Assembly: GCA_963277665.1 (NCBI GenBank)
Contig: OY728159.1
Location: 1,021,157,343 to 1,021,221,342 of the forward strand
Reading direction: 5' to 3'
DNA length: 64,000 nucleotides
From: Viscum album
Taxonomy: Eukaryota > Streptophyta > Magnoliopsida > Santalales > Viscaceae
Part shown: piece after piece, positions 12,101 to 23,394 of the stretch
Position numbering within the stretch: the first letter of the stretch is position 1
Layout: the number at the start of each line of letters is the position of its first letter
Notes under the pieces: model-generated
Databases searched by the model: none
Seen by the model: only the letters and a program-made list of their open reading frames with translations
Told to the model about the DNA's origin: nothing
Program-made: the position numbers and the translations under genes

Positions 12101-12299
12101 GGTAGTTATCCTCATTGTAGTTTTCCTTCATAGATAAGGATATTGCTTCATATATTCCTTCGATGGTTTTTACCCTACTACTTTTATAGTGTATTAGGTA
12201 TTCTTGGCGTGGAGATACCAATTTTGAGACCATACATACTTAGATATCCATTGTACATGATTTGGATGGATATTATAAAGGTGGTGATCATGTTATCCT

Positions 12300-13634
12300 T
12301 CCAATAGGATGGATGATGATACATTTCAGGTTTTGACAAGAGGCGATGAAGGAGTTTCATACATCCACATTGGTGGTACATCCAGGTGTGGAAAAGATGT
12401 ATGAGGGCCTCTGATGTCAGTTTTGGTGCCTAGTAATAAAGAAGGGGGTGGTATAGTTTATCTGTAGATACCTCACTCATCGTTAGGTGAAGGATGAGCA
12501 CCTGGTTCCAGTGGTATTTACTCAACACCTTGAGGTGATAGAGTGAAAGTGGGATGGGATATCCATGGACTTGATGATGGTATTACCACATACATCTAGG
12601 GGGCATGATGCTATCTGGGTGATCATAGACAGACTCACCAAGTCATCCCACTTCTTATCTATTCGATAGAAGAGATCAGTATAGATATTGGGATGCCTCT
12701 ACATGTAGGGGATAGTGTGACTCCATGGAGTTCCCTAGACGATCATCTCTGACCATGATGCTCGCTTCATGTCTCAGTTATAGGGAGGGTTACATGAATC
12801 TTTTGGGACTAAATTATGTTTGAGAACATCATTTCAACCCCATAATAATGACCAGAAAGAGGGGACCATTCGGGTATCATAGGACATACAACAAGATTGC
12901 ATGTCGGACTTTTTCATAGTTGGAAGGATCAACTACCCTTGGTGGAGTTTGTTTACAAAAATAGCTACCATTACACCATTTGTATGTAACCATTCAAGAC
13001 ATTTTATGGGTGACTCTGTTGGCCACCACTTTGTTGGGATGATTCAGGAATGTTAGATCTCATGGGCCCAGAGTTCATGTGATCTACTAAAGAGAAGATG
13101 AAAATCATACAGGAGTTGATGAGAACCGCAGCAAGCCACTAGAAGTCTTATGAGGGCCAATGATGGAGAAATGTGGAGTTTGGGGAGGGAAACCATGTGT
13201 TCTTGAGGGTCTCACCTTGATGTATATTAATAATATTTGGTTGTGGTGGCATGTTATCTCTAAGATTCATTGGTCACTTCTAGATACTACATTGAGTTTC
13301 CAAGGTGGAAAACCACTTAGCTCTAGTGCCTTATTTTTAATAGTTACACAATGTCTTTCATATGTCACAGATGAGTAGGTACGTTCACAACCCATGCATG
13401 TTATCAATTGGGGAGATCTGGACATCGAGGATGGATCTACCTTTGTAGAGTACCTAGTGAAGATCAAAGATAGGTAGGAGGGGAATATTTTTGGATTTTT
13501 TATTCCCCTTGAGTTTTTCCATTGGTAGAATGGGAATCTCAAGGACAACACAAGTGAGTGGGAGAACCAGTTGCATCCCTCGTACCCTGATTTTTTTGAG
13601 TAGGTTTTTCTCTTTTTGGAACAAAATACCCTAA
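12300..13634 (+). pseudogene. Element 1 integrase remnant with C-terminal domain
   Basis: The zinc-binding region is recognisable as EFHTSTLVVHPGVEKMYEGL near 12,350 (the HHCC start, HPGxxKMY). The catalytic core shows [15 protein letters not shown] near 12,545 (first catalytic Asp), [18 protein letters not shown] near 12,605, and GVPWTIISDHDARF near 12,727 (second Asp). The C-terminal part shows a GGKPCVL piece near 13,185 and, near 13,370-13,600, RSQPMHVINWGDLDIEDG, matching RKYxxDPSHVIxxxxLxIxxD, the block before the end of plant gypsy POL. Numerous stops. Confidence 0.82.
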
Positions 13635-13645
13635 GGTGGGGAGAA
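13635..13645 (+). other. Element 1 polypurine tract
   Basis: GGTGGGGAGAA sits directly before the 3' LTR start TGTAATG; it would prime plus-strand DNA synthesis. The same GTTGGGGAGAA stands before the element 2 3' LTR at 49,849-49,859. Confidence 0.75.
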
Positions 13646-16407
13646 TGTAATGTCTTGAATTTTCAATATATTATTTTTTGTATATTATATGGATTATTTT
13701 TGAGACCAGGTGTTGAGATGGTGTGACATTCTGAGGCCCAGTGTGCCTAGAAAAAATGTTTGAAATATACTAAACATATTAAATAGAATGAGAAAATAAA
13801 TTTCCAAAAAATATATAATAAATCTAGAATGGGGGGCTCGAATCAAAAATCTCATGGAACCATTGAGGTCAAAAATGAGGGTTTTATAGTAGATGCAACA
13901 TAACCTTTATCGGTGCGAGTCATTTGTGAACAAGTCATCATGGGTATGAATTAATGAAATAAATTATATATTTAATTTATTGGGTTATTTCGACACAAAA
14001 TATATTTTTATGCATTAAATGTATGGTTATAGGATTTCTTTTCTCTGGGTTTTTCAATCAAACCCTAGAGGATTAGAAAACCATTGGAGAGCTTTCCTTG
14101 TAGAATATGACAAATCTAGATCTTATTGTGGATCATTAAACCACTGGAGTTAGAGGATCTCATCAATCGCAGAAACACAATCATTCTTCTTCAAAGATAA
14201 ATCCATAATCTAGGTAGTATTTTTTTTATTTTTTATTTTCATCCAGTTTATTAATCTCAAATGAATTTGGATCGATTCTATGAATAGAATTTATACATTC
14301 ATCGTTGATAGGATTAATTTAATGGAATTAATTATTCGTTCATTGTAATTTTCTACCTCTTTATTCATCTTCTTATACAATAATGAATCAAAGAAAAATG
14401 AAAAAAAACTGAGTTTCATTCCTCACATTTTTTGTTTTATGGAATTATCCCCAATTTATTCATGTGATGGTATTCCTTTTAGAAAATAGTTCAAAAAATA
14501 CCTGGTTTTCAATTCATTGTGCTAAAATTATTCAGTATAATGGATCAATAATATTGGTATGTAATGACATGGGATTTTTTATTCATGGATTGATGATGAT
14601 GGAGGTCATATTGGGGGAGAATAAGACCAGATTGAGTGTCCTTATTCCTCCTAGTTGGTGCTTGGAATTTCGACATAGAAGGTGGTTTTCCGGACGTGAC
14701 TCAAGGGCCAGATTCTGGTGATAATGTTGGAGAAGGGTTCGACCAACCTAGATCTAGGATCTATGGAGATATTTATGTTGAGAAATAAGGTGGAATTGGA
14801 TTGTGAGGAATAATGGGGGAGAAACTCTAGATCTGGAAAATCCCAAGAAACATGGTGTGTGACTTGGGATTTCATGTCATGTGGGACCTGTTTAGCTATG
14901 GCTTGGGTTTGGAGATGAAGATAAGGATAACATGGCATGTGAACCCTATAAAACAACATGTTTCCCTTCTCATATAGCTCAGAATATACTTCAATAAGTA
15001 CATACATGTAGGAAAAATTACACTGTTAGAGGTCATGCCTTGTACATGGACATGGGCATGACTTGGCATACACAAGCCGGTACACAGACATGCCCACCAT
15101 ACATAGACACAGCCTAGAAATATAAGTAGGAAACCTTGTGTCTCTACACACTATGTACTTCTTATACACACTCTGTATGTGGAGACTTATATGTCACATG
15201 AGGCTTTCCACATGGGAAAACATAGTGATAGATAGACATGTCGTGTACCCCCTGGTGCACACCGCGTACCCCCTTCAAGAGTGTTTGTAACTCTCCATAT
15301 TCTCATTTTTAATTAGTATAGGTTTAGAAGGTTTTCTTGGTCTATTATCTATGAGTGTATAGTGCTACTTTACATCTATACTATAGTATTGTGATCCCTT
15401 CTAGAGTACAAGTCTCAGATAGATTTCTGGTGTCCATTCATGAGACCGGAGTGTGATCCTCTGTCACCTTTATTTTCTAGGTCGATTTTATGGAATTAGC
15501 AAGACCTCCCTGAGCTAGGAATTGATCATCAATCTAGAAGGCCCTATCGATTAGGTTTGTGGTATCATTGACATATGATCGCCTATATAGAAGTTTGATC
15601 GAGATTTGGGTTTGTGGTGTCCCCCAGCAGTTCTGGGCCTGGCCACACATCTATGTATCAGGGAATTCTTAGACTAGTGAGATTTCTTGGGCAGGTCCCA
15701 ATGATCTAGACCTCTTCATTTACTATCTCTGATGATAGTATGTCTTCTGGGGTGGATTCTCCTGGAATGATCCTTTCTTCGAGAAGAATCCCATGGCTGG
15801 TAGTTGGTTATGACCGCCTGGTGGTGTGGTGTCTTTCCTCAGCATATCTGGGTTATTCTATTTTATATTTATTATTATATCTTTTATTGATTTTAATATA
15901 CTTTTTTCTTCATGTTTTTTGTTTTATGGGTGTCTTAAAGAGTAATTTTATTCTCACCCCTACATGGTCTTTTCCCATACATGTCATGTCTTATATAGAT
16001 GATAACCCTTTTGATGGTGTCTTGGGAGGACAGGGAGTGTGTGGAGCACAGCTGGAGATTTTCATACTAAAGTGTTTTACAAGGAGCTTTATTTTGACTT
16101 AGTCATCACACTAGGAAAATTTTTTACTTCTAAAATTTTTGTTTGGGCTTCTATTTGGCCCCTTCTTCAACTTTCAGTACTTCACTTTCTTACTCTATTG
16201 TGGGATCATAGACGTATGCATGAATTGTTTTAGTTTTTACATTTTATAATTGTTTGGGCTTGATGATGTGTTCATGTGTGCATGCACATTAAGATAATTC
16301 CTCCAATTTGTTGGTACACCTACTCAAAACTGGTCACCAACACCTGGCTTATTAGATGTGGTCTTGGTGTAGTTTAGGGTTGGACATCGGGGAGTATGGT
16401 CATGACA
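13646..16407 (+). repeat. Element 1 3' LTR
   Basis: Pairs with 6,025-8,782 and has nearly the same length (2,762 bp). Ends CATGACA, followed by the duplication GACCA and then the resumed element 2 LTR. The 118-, 120- and 94-residue open frames in and around this LTR are not preserved in its partner, so they are not genes. Confidence 0.83.
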
Positions 16408-16412
16408 GACCA

Positions 16413-16889
16413 ACTAGGTATTGTTATACTCACCCATATATGGTATTTACCCACATAGGTCATGCCTTATGAAGATGATTTACCCTTTTAAAAATTCCTA
16501 GAGGGACCAAGACTAGGAGGATCTTAATGAGCTAGACTGACTAAGGTTTATTATGGTGGTTACCTTTATAATAGTCCCCTTCTATAATTTCAGGTTGGTA
16601 TTTTTTGCATAGCCTTAGTGGTGAGATTTTATTTAGAAATTTTTTACATTCCATTTCTTTTTTTTTTGTACTCTAGTTGTGGGATTTATATGTATACATT
16701 CATGGTTTATCTGTTGTTTTACATTTCAGCATTGTATGGGATTGGAGTTGTGTGTGTGTGTGTAGGAACATTTGGCTAAGTTCTCAAATTTTAGTGATAT
16801 GCCTACTAGGCACTAGTCTCCAACCCTTATCCTATTAGAGGTGGTCCTAAGGAGTCGCAGCATGGGGACCATTGGGACAGGTCGTGAAA
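16413..16889 (+). repeat. Element 2 5' LTR, right part
   Basis: Resumes with ACTAGGTATTGTTATACTCACC, which matches 52,027 onward of the 3' LTR, and ends GGTCGTGAAAA, equivalent to GGTCATGACA at the 3' LTR end. A GGAGTCGCAGCA stretch is shared near 16,852 and 52,466. A short (TG)n tract lies near 16,750. Confidence 0.82.
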
Positions 16890-16892
16890 ATT

Positions 16893-16904
16893 TGTTATCA
16901 TATC
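16893..16904 (+). other. Element 2 primer-binding site
   Basis: TGTTATCATATC, a decayed TGGTATCAGAGC initiator-tRNA-Met site, lies just after the 5' LTR. Confidence 0.6.
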
Positions 16905-17159
16905 AGTGTGGGATTGGTTTTTAGAAATAGAGTTAAGATTATAGAGTTCAACTTTTTGGATAGGGACTCTAGTGTTGGTGGGGAGGACGATGCATCTATA
17001 CGCTAGGACACAGATTACCTAACTTTATACAAGGTACATGTAGACACTAGTTATAAGTAAATTAATGGTACTTGCATTATATAGTAATGGGTTTTGGTTT
17101 CTATGTACTTCTTGAGTCATCTCTCCATATATACTCATTGATCGTGGTACATATTTAGT

Positions 17160-18200
17160 ATTTTAGGATGCCTCTAAGATGTATTCCATCTAGGATTCAA
17201 CATTTAGATCTTAAGAATGATCCCCTTAGTTAAAATGAATTGATACAAGGACCTATTCCATATGTGCTACCTTTAGGTGGTGCACCGATTATACCACCAC
17301 CTGTTGAGTACAATATAGTACCTATAGTACTATCAGATGATGAGAATAGGCCGATCATGCTTCAAAAGTTTCAGCAACAGCGACCCATCGAATTATGGGG
17401 AGATCCCAAGGCATATGTTTTTGAGGACTAGTTTGAGGCAATGACATGAGTTTTCTATCATGTATGGACATATTCAGATCAGATGATGGGTCTATAAGTG
17501 AGCCTTTTATTTGGGTTTGCAAAGAGATGGCAGGGTTTAGTGACCTAATCTTATGATGAGGCGACTCTTTAAATGTTATAGTTAGAGAAAATTTTCAAAT
17601 ATGAGTTATATTGAACTATAGTGAGGTATGTGTGCATTTAGGACCTTTTACTACTTTAACAAGTCTATATGATTATGGTTGATTATTCATTGAGGTGAAC
17701 CAACTACTCTAGGTAATCGATGGATATGATTTGGGATCAGTTCTTTTTGGATTGAACCTTTGAGTAAGGAATGTGTAGAGACATATGAGCTAGTGTTATA
17801 CCTCTATGAATTCCTATCTATGATGGGGAGATAGAGTGAGCTTGGGAGGTTGAGAATTTTCAAGCTAAGAACATGTAGATAGTGGTTGTTAGTAGTGGTA
17901 AAACATGAGTAGAGACTTTGGAAGCAGTGAGTAGATGTCGGTCACAGGGACCTAGATGTGTGATATGTTTAAGGAGGCAAAACCAGGATAAAGGATGTGT
18001 GGTTTAGGGCTCATATTTTGGGTCTAGTCATCCCTAGGAGAGGTGGTGATACTCATGTGATGGTAGGGTACATATCTCAAGGTATTATTTGGCCTGATGA
18101 ATGGATAATAGAGATACAGTGGATGGACTTCCTAGGTAGAGGAAACGATAGGATAATACATGTTCGTAGGACAGAAAATGTGTAAAAGGTAATGGGAGAG
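17160..18200 (+). pseudogene. Element 2 gag remnant
   Basis: The open stretch 17,240-17,431 carries a proline-rich PYVLPLGGAPIIPPPVE lead and then FQQQRPIELWGDPKAYVFED, matching the FxxxxPPxFxGxxDPxxAExW start of the plant Retrotrans_gag domain. Beyond a stop, FGFAKRWQGLV near 17,510 corresponds to the LxGxAxxWW segment. The zinc-knuckle region expected near 17,990-18,070 has lost its cysteine pattern. It is the counterpart of the element 1 gag, similarly decayed. Confidence 0.75.
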
Positions 18201-18329
18201 TAGCTAGAGGTAATAGATGCTTTGAATTATTACCACTACCACCCTAGGTGGTCCACGCTAGGCTCGGGGAGCTAGAGTATAGGGGCATGGGTAGCTGTAG
18301 GTGGTTGATTATTATAAACTATAGGATAT

Positions 18330-18770
18330 TGGGATGATGAGAAGTATGATCTATATCTTTTCTACCTTAACTACAAAACTAATAGACATAGGTGTTAGTC
18401 AATCCTTTATTTCAACTAATATGGTTCTAGACTTAGATATTCTGGTAGATCCCTTTACTCGACCCTTGGTCTGGGGGACTCTTAAAAGTGGTGACTTAGT
18501 GATCAAAAACTTTTTTCAATAGTGTGACATAACTCTTGGAGTTAAGAGTTTCTGTTGGGACCAATTTTTAGCAGCGATGTGGTCGTATAACGTCATCTTA
18601 GGTATCAACTGTCTATCTGTAGTTTATGCCTATATTGACTATTTTAGGAGGAGGATGTGGTGTTTCCATAGTAATGGGGCAAGGTTTTTATTTTGGGGTG
18701 AAAAGGAAACATGGGAAATGAAGTATAGACTCATGAATATGATGGTGCAACCGATATCAGTCAACTAGCA
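18330..18770 (+). pseudogene. Element 2 aspartic protease and link to RT, remnant
   Basis: The stretch 18,334-18,522 reads LIDIGVSQSFISTNMVLDL, matching LIDSGASHSFIS; the catalytic Asp is kept but Ser-Gly is Ile-Gly. The stretch 18,577-18,768 reads VILGINCLSVVYAYIDYFRRRM and FLFWG, matching the VILGMDWLxxxxAxIDCxxxxVxF block that closes gypsy protease. A stop at 18,520 separates the two open pieces. Confidence 0.8.
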
Positions 18771-18779
18771 TGACCCTTG

Positions 18780-19500
18780 GTGCAGTCGATGTTTTGAGTT
18801 TTTAGTTCCCTGTAGTGATTGGAGAGTAATAATATTTCTTTCATGAGTACGTTCTTGGATTACCTCCCCACCAATACATATAATTGTGAATTGATCTAAA
18901 CCCTGGGAGGACCTTGATATTTGTGCCTCATATCAGATGATACCAACAATGATTTGTGAGCGGAGGGTGCAGTTGGAGTAGTAACAGAGGAAGGTATTTG
19001 TTAGACTCAATGTTTCACCCTAGGCAACCCAAATTGTTTTTCAAAAATGCATACAGGAGCTTGAGGTTGTGCGTGAATTACCTTTTCCTCAAATAGGTGA
19101 CCATAAAGAATAAGTATCCATTGGTGAGGATCGATGATCTATATTACCATTTGGTAGGGGCACGATGTTTCTTGAATATTGACCTCAGATTAAGATACCA
19201 CTAGTTGTGAGTACAAGAATATAATATACCTTAGATGATATTCAGATCTCACTATGGTCACTATTAGTATTTGGTGATTCCATTTGGAATAAAGAATAGT
19301 TGAACGGTGTTCATGCGACTCATGAATCAGATATTTCATCCTTTCTTAAACCGATTTGTGGTAGTCTTTATCGATTATATTGTAGTGTGCTCAGTGTCTA
19401 TGGAGAAGCATGTGAGACACCTGAATAGGGTTCTGGATATACTCTGAGATCGTCAAATTTATGGGAATATCTTGAAGTTTCAGTTTTTGATATAAGAGGT
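18780..19500 (+). pseudogene. Element 2 reverse transcriptase remnant
   Basis: Readable pieces are LRLCVNYLFLK, then [15 protein letters not shown] (near 19,055-19,140), matching LRxCVDYRxLNxVTIKNRYPLPRIDDL; an FLNIDLR piece (near 19,170) with the first catalytic Asp; [12 protein letters not shown] (near 19,315); and [14 protein letters not shown] (19,350-19,392). The Ile-Asp-Asp catalytic box reads Ile-Asp-Tyr (19,370-19,378). Several stops. Confidence 0.83.
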
Positions 19501-20164
19501 CCACTTTTGGAGTCACATTATCTCAACAGATGGTGTATCAGTGGACCCAGAAAAGGTTGAGGCAGTGTTATCTTGGGAACCACCCAAGAGTGAGATAGAG
19601 GTATAGAGCATCCTTGTGTTGGTAGGCTACTGTCATAGATTTAAACCTAACTACTCCATGATATCATCTCCCTTGAAATTTTTGACTCAACAGATAAAAC
19701 CTTTCATGTTGTTAGAGAGGTGCCCGGGATCCTTATAAGAGTTTATGGAAATATTGAGGAGTGCTCCCATATTGAGATTTCCATAGGAGGGGGTCGAGTA
19801 TGTAGTATTTTTTGATGCATCAAGAACTAGGATTGTATGTGTTATGATGTAGATGTGGACAATGATTTTATATTTTTCCCATAAGTTGATACCATGTGAG
19901 ATGAACTACGTAACCCACAGTCTTGAGTTAGCAGCGGTAGTCTTTTCACTAAAGATGTGGTGACACAACCTGATGGGCGAGTGCTTTATAATCTATTCTG
20001 GCCACAAGAGTCTCAAATATATCTTCTCTATAAAGAATATTAACTTGATATAGAGGCAGTGGCTTGAGTTCCTCCATGATTATGACTTTTAAATTTTCTA
20101 TACTTCTAGGAAGGGGAGTGTGGTAGAAGATTCTCTTAGCATGAGATCTTGTTCACAGTTGTTG
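19501..20164 (+). pseudogene. Element 2 RNase H remnant, cut by the LARD insertion
   Basis: VDPEKVEAVLSWEPPKSE near 19,542 is the connection domain, and VEYVVFFDAS near 19,795 is the start of RNase H with its Asp kept. IIYSGHKSLKYIF near 19,990 is the xVYTDHKSLKYLF motif with Asp changed to Gly. SVVEDSLSM near 20,120 matches VADALSR. The frame is interrupted at 20,169, exactly where the LARD-like element enters. Confidence 0.82.
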
Positions 20165-20169
20165 ATCGA
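20165..20169. repeat. Target-site duplication of the LARD-like element (left)
   Basis: ATCGA here is repeated exactly at 28,208-28,212. Confidence 0.9.
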
Positions 20170-20989
20170 TATAGCATCCCACCTTTTTTTCACATAAACT
20201 TTCATTACATTATACAAAACTGGGGATCTTTATGGTTTAGTGTCTTGGAAACCAAGAACATAATACATGAAACAAAAAAACATTCTTCTTAAACACTTGA
20301 AAGGCTTCCCCTTATGTTCATCCCAGGTTCATTACTGCATCTCATAACCTGGGTACATACATCAAAAGAAAGGGTGAGCAGAAGGCCCAGTAATGGAAAT
20401 AAGGGAAACATTTAACATGTGAACTTGAGATACATCAATAAAGTCATGAAAAGAACTTTAAGGCATGAGAATGAAATCACAAGGAATATCATAATAAAAA
20501 TAACGTATTTCATAACTTGAATATGTGGCTACAACATTTAACAAATAAAATCATTTCTGTTTCACCAAGGTCCATCCCCAAGGTGTCAATAAAAATTACC
20601 AAGGTTATTCACCAAGGTATCAGTCTAAATGGTCATCTCTAGAGATTAAGTCTTTACCCAATTCATTGGAGCGCTATCAGGGTGCACCCGTAAATTTTCC
20701 TTTATTATCATGTAATCCAAATATATCATCATCAATAATTTCATAAAGAACCCATATAGCATAAAATAAATGAGTTTCATTTCATAATCATAACATTTTA
20801 AAAACTGATTTAAAAACATGATCTTTATGTCACTTTAAACCCACGGAAAGGGAAGGCAGATCTCATGTATGTAAATCTCAGAATTTAAAATAGAACATTT
20901 TGTTATATATGTGAATACACATTTAGAATAAATATCTTGAGTATTCACTTAATAAAATAAATGAATTTGAGAATAAGAGAGAGACATTT

Positions 20990-21640
20990 TGGGACGGAAA
21001 TTCTGCGGCATAACGGCTATGTTACGAGGTTTTAGAAAACATTGAAAAGAGAGGGGAAATGGGTCACCCACTCATAAATGATCCATAAAATAGAAGAGGG
21101 ACAGAATATAAATGGTATAAGAACATGGTAATGAAATTTTAATGATATACCATATGAAATGAAAAACATAGAAGGAGGACAAAAATAAGATTTCTCTTCT
21201 GAAAATTCAGCAACCTAACGGCGTCACTTAAACTTCAACAAAAATGAATTGACGAGATCAAATAGGGTCTCTCATCATATGAACATAAAATATCAGTATG
21301 ATAGATATATAGATCATACCCCAACATAATTAAAAGTAACTTTAAATACTTTACATGAAAGTAGAACTTTGAAAAAGGAGAAAGGTGAAAGAATCCCTTA
21401 AAAATTCGGCAGCCTAACGGCGTCACTTAAACTTCAACAAAAATGAATTGACGAGATCAAATAGGTTCTCTCATCATATGAACATAAAATATCAGTATGA
21501 TATATTTATAGATCATACCCCAACATAATAAAAATTAACATGAAAGAATTGACATGAAAAGAGATCTTGAAAACGAGAAGGGTGAAAGAATCCCTTAAAA
21601 ATTCGGCAGCCTAACGGCGCCACTTTAACATTCTTAAAAT
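20990..21640. repeat. ~198-bp subrepeats inside the LARD LTR
   Basis: Four degenerate units, each with ATTCGGCAGCCTAACGGCG followed by TCACTTAAACTTCAACAAA and GATCAAATAGGGTCTCTCAT. The same arrangement is at about 25,850-26,500 in the partner LTR. Confidence 0.85.
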
Positions 21641-21937
21641 GAAATGATGAGAGAAATAGGGGGTCTCTCATCATATGAACATGAAAAGGGCAGTAAGATG
21701 AATATAAAAGAACATCCTACAACATAAGAACATGGAGCATAAAATAAATTACATAAAATAGATTACTTGAAAAGGAAGAGAGAGGTCGGATCCCTTACCT
21801 TAAAATGTAACTCTTAAAACTCAAAGGTTGGGACCTTGAGGGCTTGGGGGAACCTTGGGAGGACTCCTTGGGAGGTAATGAGACCAGAGCTTCGTTGGGG
21901 GAGAGTTGGGAGTTGAATGGATGAGAGGATGGCTTGG

Positions 21938-21945
21938 TATTTATA
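21938..21945 (-). promoter_or_regulatory. TATA box of LARD 3' LTR
   Basis: TATAAATA on the - strand, preceded by CCC. The partner LTR has AATAAATA at 26,787-26,794. The position, deep in a long LTR, fits the U3/R boundary. Confidence 0.6.
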
Positions 21946-22006
21946 GGGAAAGTGGGGGGACAAAGCATTAATGGCCAAGGGACACCACATTGGTGGTTTT
22001 GGCAAA

Positions 22007-22026
22007 ACCATGGGCTTGCCCATGGT
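22007..22026. promoter_or_regulatory. Perfect palindrome upstream of the LARD TATA box
   Basis: ACCATGGGC-TT-GCCCATGGT, with a further CCCATGGTATTGG just beyond. It lies about 60-80 bp upstream of the - strand TATA box. The partner LTR has the same with one mismatch near 26,855-26,880. Confidence 0.55.
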
Positions 22027-23358
22027 ATTTTCCCATGGTATTGGCCACATGGGTCACCCATACAATAATTCATCACCTTTGGTCTTCCAACCCTTAAAAT
22101 ATCTCATGACATCATCATGAAATAGTTATGATGTCATTAAACATACTGAAACCCTAAAACTGTATTTTCACTATTCATCGAAAATTCAACTTTCTCAGAA
22201 AAATCCCAAAATTTAACCTTAACCAAATATCGATGCTCTGATTTCAAAAATGAACTCCATTTTATAAAAATAATTTTATAAATATTTTCAATTGAATTTT
22301 TAAATAAATAAACTATTCACTAAAAATTCATTTTTCTCAGAAAAATCCCCAAAAATTACCTTAACATAATATCGATGCTATGAGTTCAAAAATGAAATCC
22401 ATTTTATAAAAATAATTTTTTATATATTTTTAATTTAATTTTTAATTTAAAAACACTATTCACTCAAAAAAACTAATACTTGACTAAAAATTTATAAAAC
22501 CATTATTTAACCATTTTATTGAATCACATTACTTAATAAAGGTGCCTAGATTATATTAATACTTTCTTTAAGTGAGATTACTAATCCATTTTGTCACATT
22601 ACTAATCCTAAGCATAAAATCACTATTCATAATTTCCTATTCATCAAAAATTAATTTGATCTTATTAGACTCTAATTTTCGTACTGAACATAATTGTAGA
22701 AGACCATTTTTGGAAAATCATTACACATTTTTAATTTTTTAAGGTTTACATAAACATTTTTAAAATATCCTTTCTATAAAATTCATCAAAAATATGCATA
22801 CTATATTTATCCGGACATTTGAAAATTCATAAACTTCATCATAAGAAGAAATCAAAATTTTTATTTAAAACAAAGGATTACACAAGGCAGTTATGGTCTC
22901 CTTACATAGCCCCTTATCACACCAGCATAGGACCTAAGTGTAAGGTGTGCTAAGGTGAGAGAATTCGAGGGAGGCTCGGCCAACATCGCACTAGTAGTAA
23001 TTTCTATCAGTTTGAACTTCTCATGAAGGCGATTCCGTTCTAGCTTCACACGATGAAGTTCGGCTTGGGTTTGGTCCAGAGCAAAGACCAGTGGTGCTAC
23101 CTCCTTCCCAAGTTCCATTATATGGGCTTCGATTGGCCCGAGACTACTGGATGAGGCCATCGAATCTATATTAACTAACCAAGGTCACTTGCAACATTTA
23201 GTTTTCAACGGTCATACTGACTGACGGTCATATAATAGTCAAAAACCAACAGTCTCATTTTAATTATACTCATGTTATCAAATGAAACAGTTTTTTTGAG
23301 TATAAAATAACACACAAAATTAGGAAACAAGATTTATTCAAAATTTTGGGTCGTTACA

Positions 23359-23371
23359 ATCTTCACCCCTT
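23359..23371 (-). other. LARD polypurine tract
   Basis: AAGGGGTGAAGAT on the - strand directly precedes the 3' LTR start TGTAACGACCC. Confidence 0.8.
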
Positions 23372-23374
23372 AAG

Positions 23375-23394
23375 AAATTGCGTCCTCGCAATTT
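23375..23394 (-). other. Hairpin next to the LARD polypurine tract
   Basis: AAATTGCG-AGGA-CGCAATTT on the - strand, an 8-bp perfect stem with a 4-base loop. The identical 20 bases are at 37,233-37,252 in the TR-GAG. A similar GAGGACG hairpin near the end of the internal region is, from general knowledge, common in plant Tekay-like gypsy elements. Confidence 0.85.

Larger units (their letters stand above)
6025..16407 (+). mobile_element. Element 1: old Ty3/gypsy retrotransposon nested in the element 2 LTR
   Basis: A complete but dead gypsy element of 10,383 bp: 5' LTR, primer-binding site, gag, protease, RT, RNase H, integrase, polypurine tract, 3' LTR. Its LTRs start TGTAATGTC and belong to the same family as element 2, whose 3' LTR starts TGTAGTGAC. 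The two LTRs of element 1 differ heavily, with roughly one difference in four bases in the first 150 bp, so insertion is ancient. Its 5-bp flanks, GTCCA and GACCA, support transposition into the LTR rather than a recombination product. Confidence 0.85.
20170..23358 (-). repeat. LARD 3' LTR (left on the + strand)
   Basis: On the + strand it starts TATAGCATCCCACC and ends GGGTCGTTACA. Inside are (i) ~198-bp subrepeats marked by CAGCCTAACGGCG at about 20,998, 21,206, 21,404 and 21,601; (ii) a TATA box at 21,938-21,945 on the - strand; (iii) a CCATGG palindrome cluster at 22,007-22,040; (iv) two copies of a TTTTCTCAGAAAAA...CCATTTTATAAAA module at about 22,180-22,440. Open frames such as 21,795-22,076 run across the promoter and are not convincing genes. 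Confidence 0.9.

Noticed and set aside
6025..16407. A tandem array LTR-interior-LTR-interior-LTR made by unequal crossing over, with 13,646-16,889 as a shared middle LTR
   Set aside because: The middle segment contains a 3' LTR end (CATGACA at 16,407), a duplicated pentamer and then the resumed right part of a different LTR, so nesting explains it better.
21795..22076. 93-aa - strand frame in the LARD LTR
   Set aside because: It runs across the palindromes and TATA box and is not preserved in the partner LTR, where the open frame is shorter and altered.
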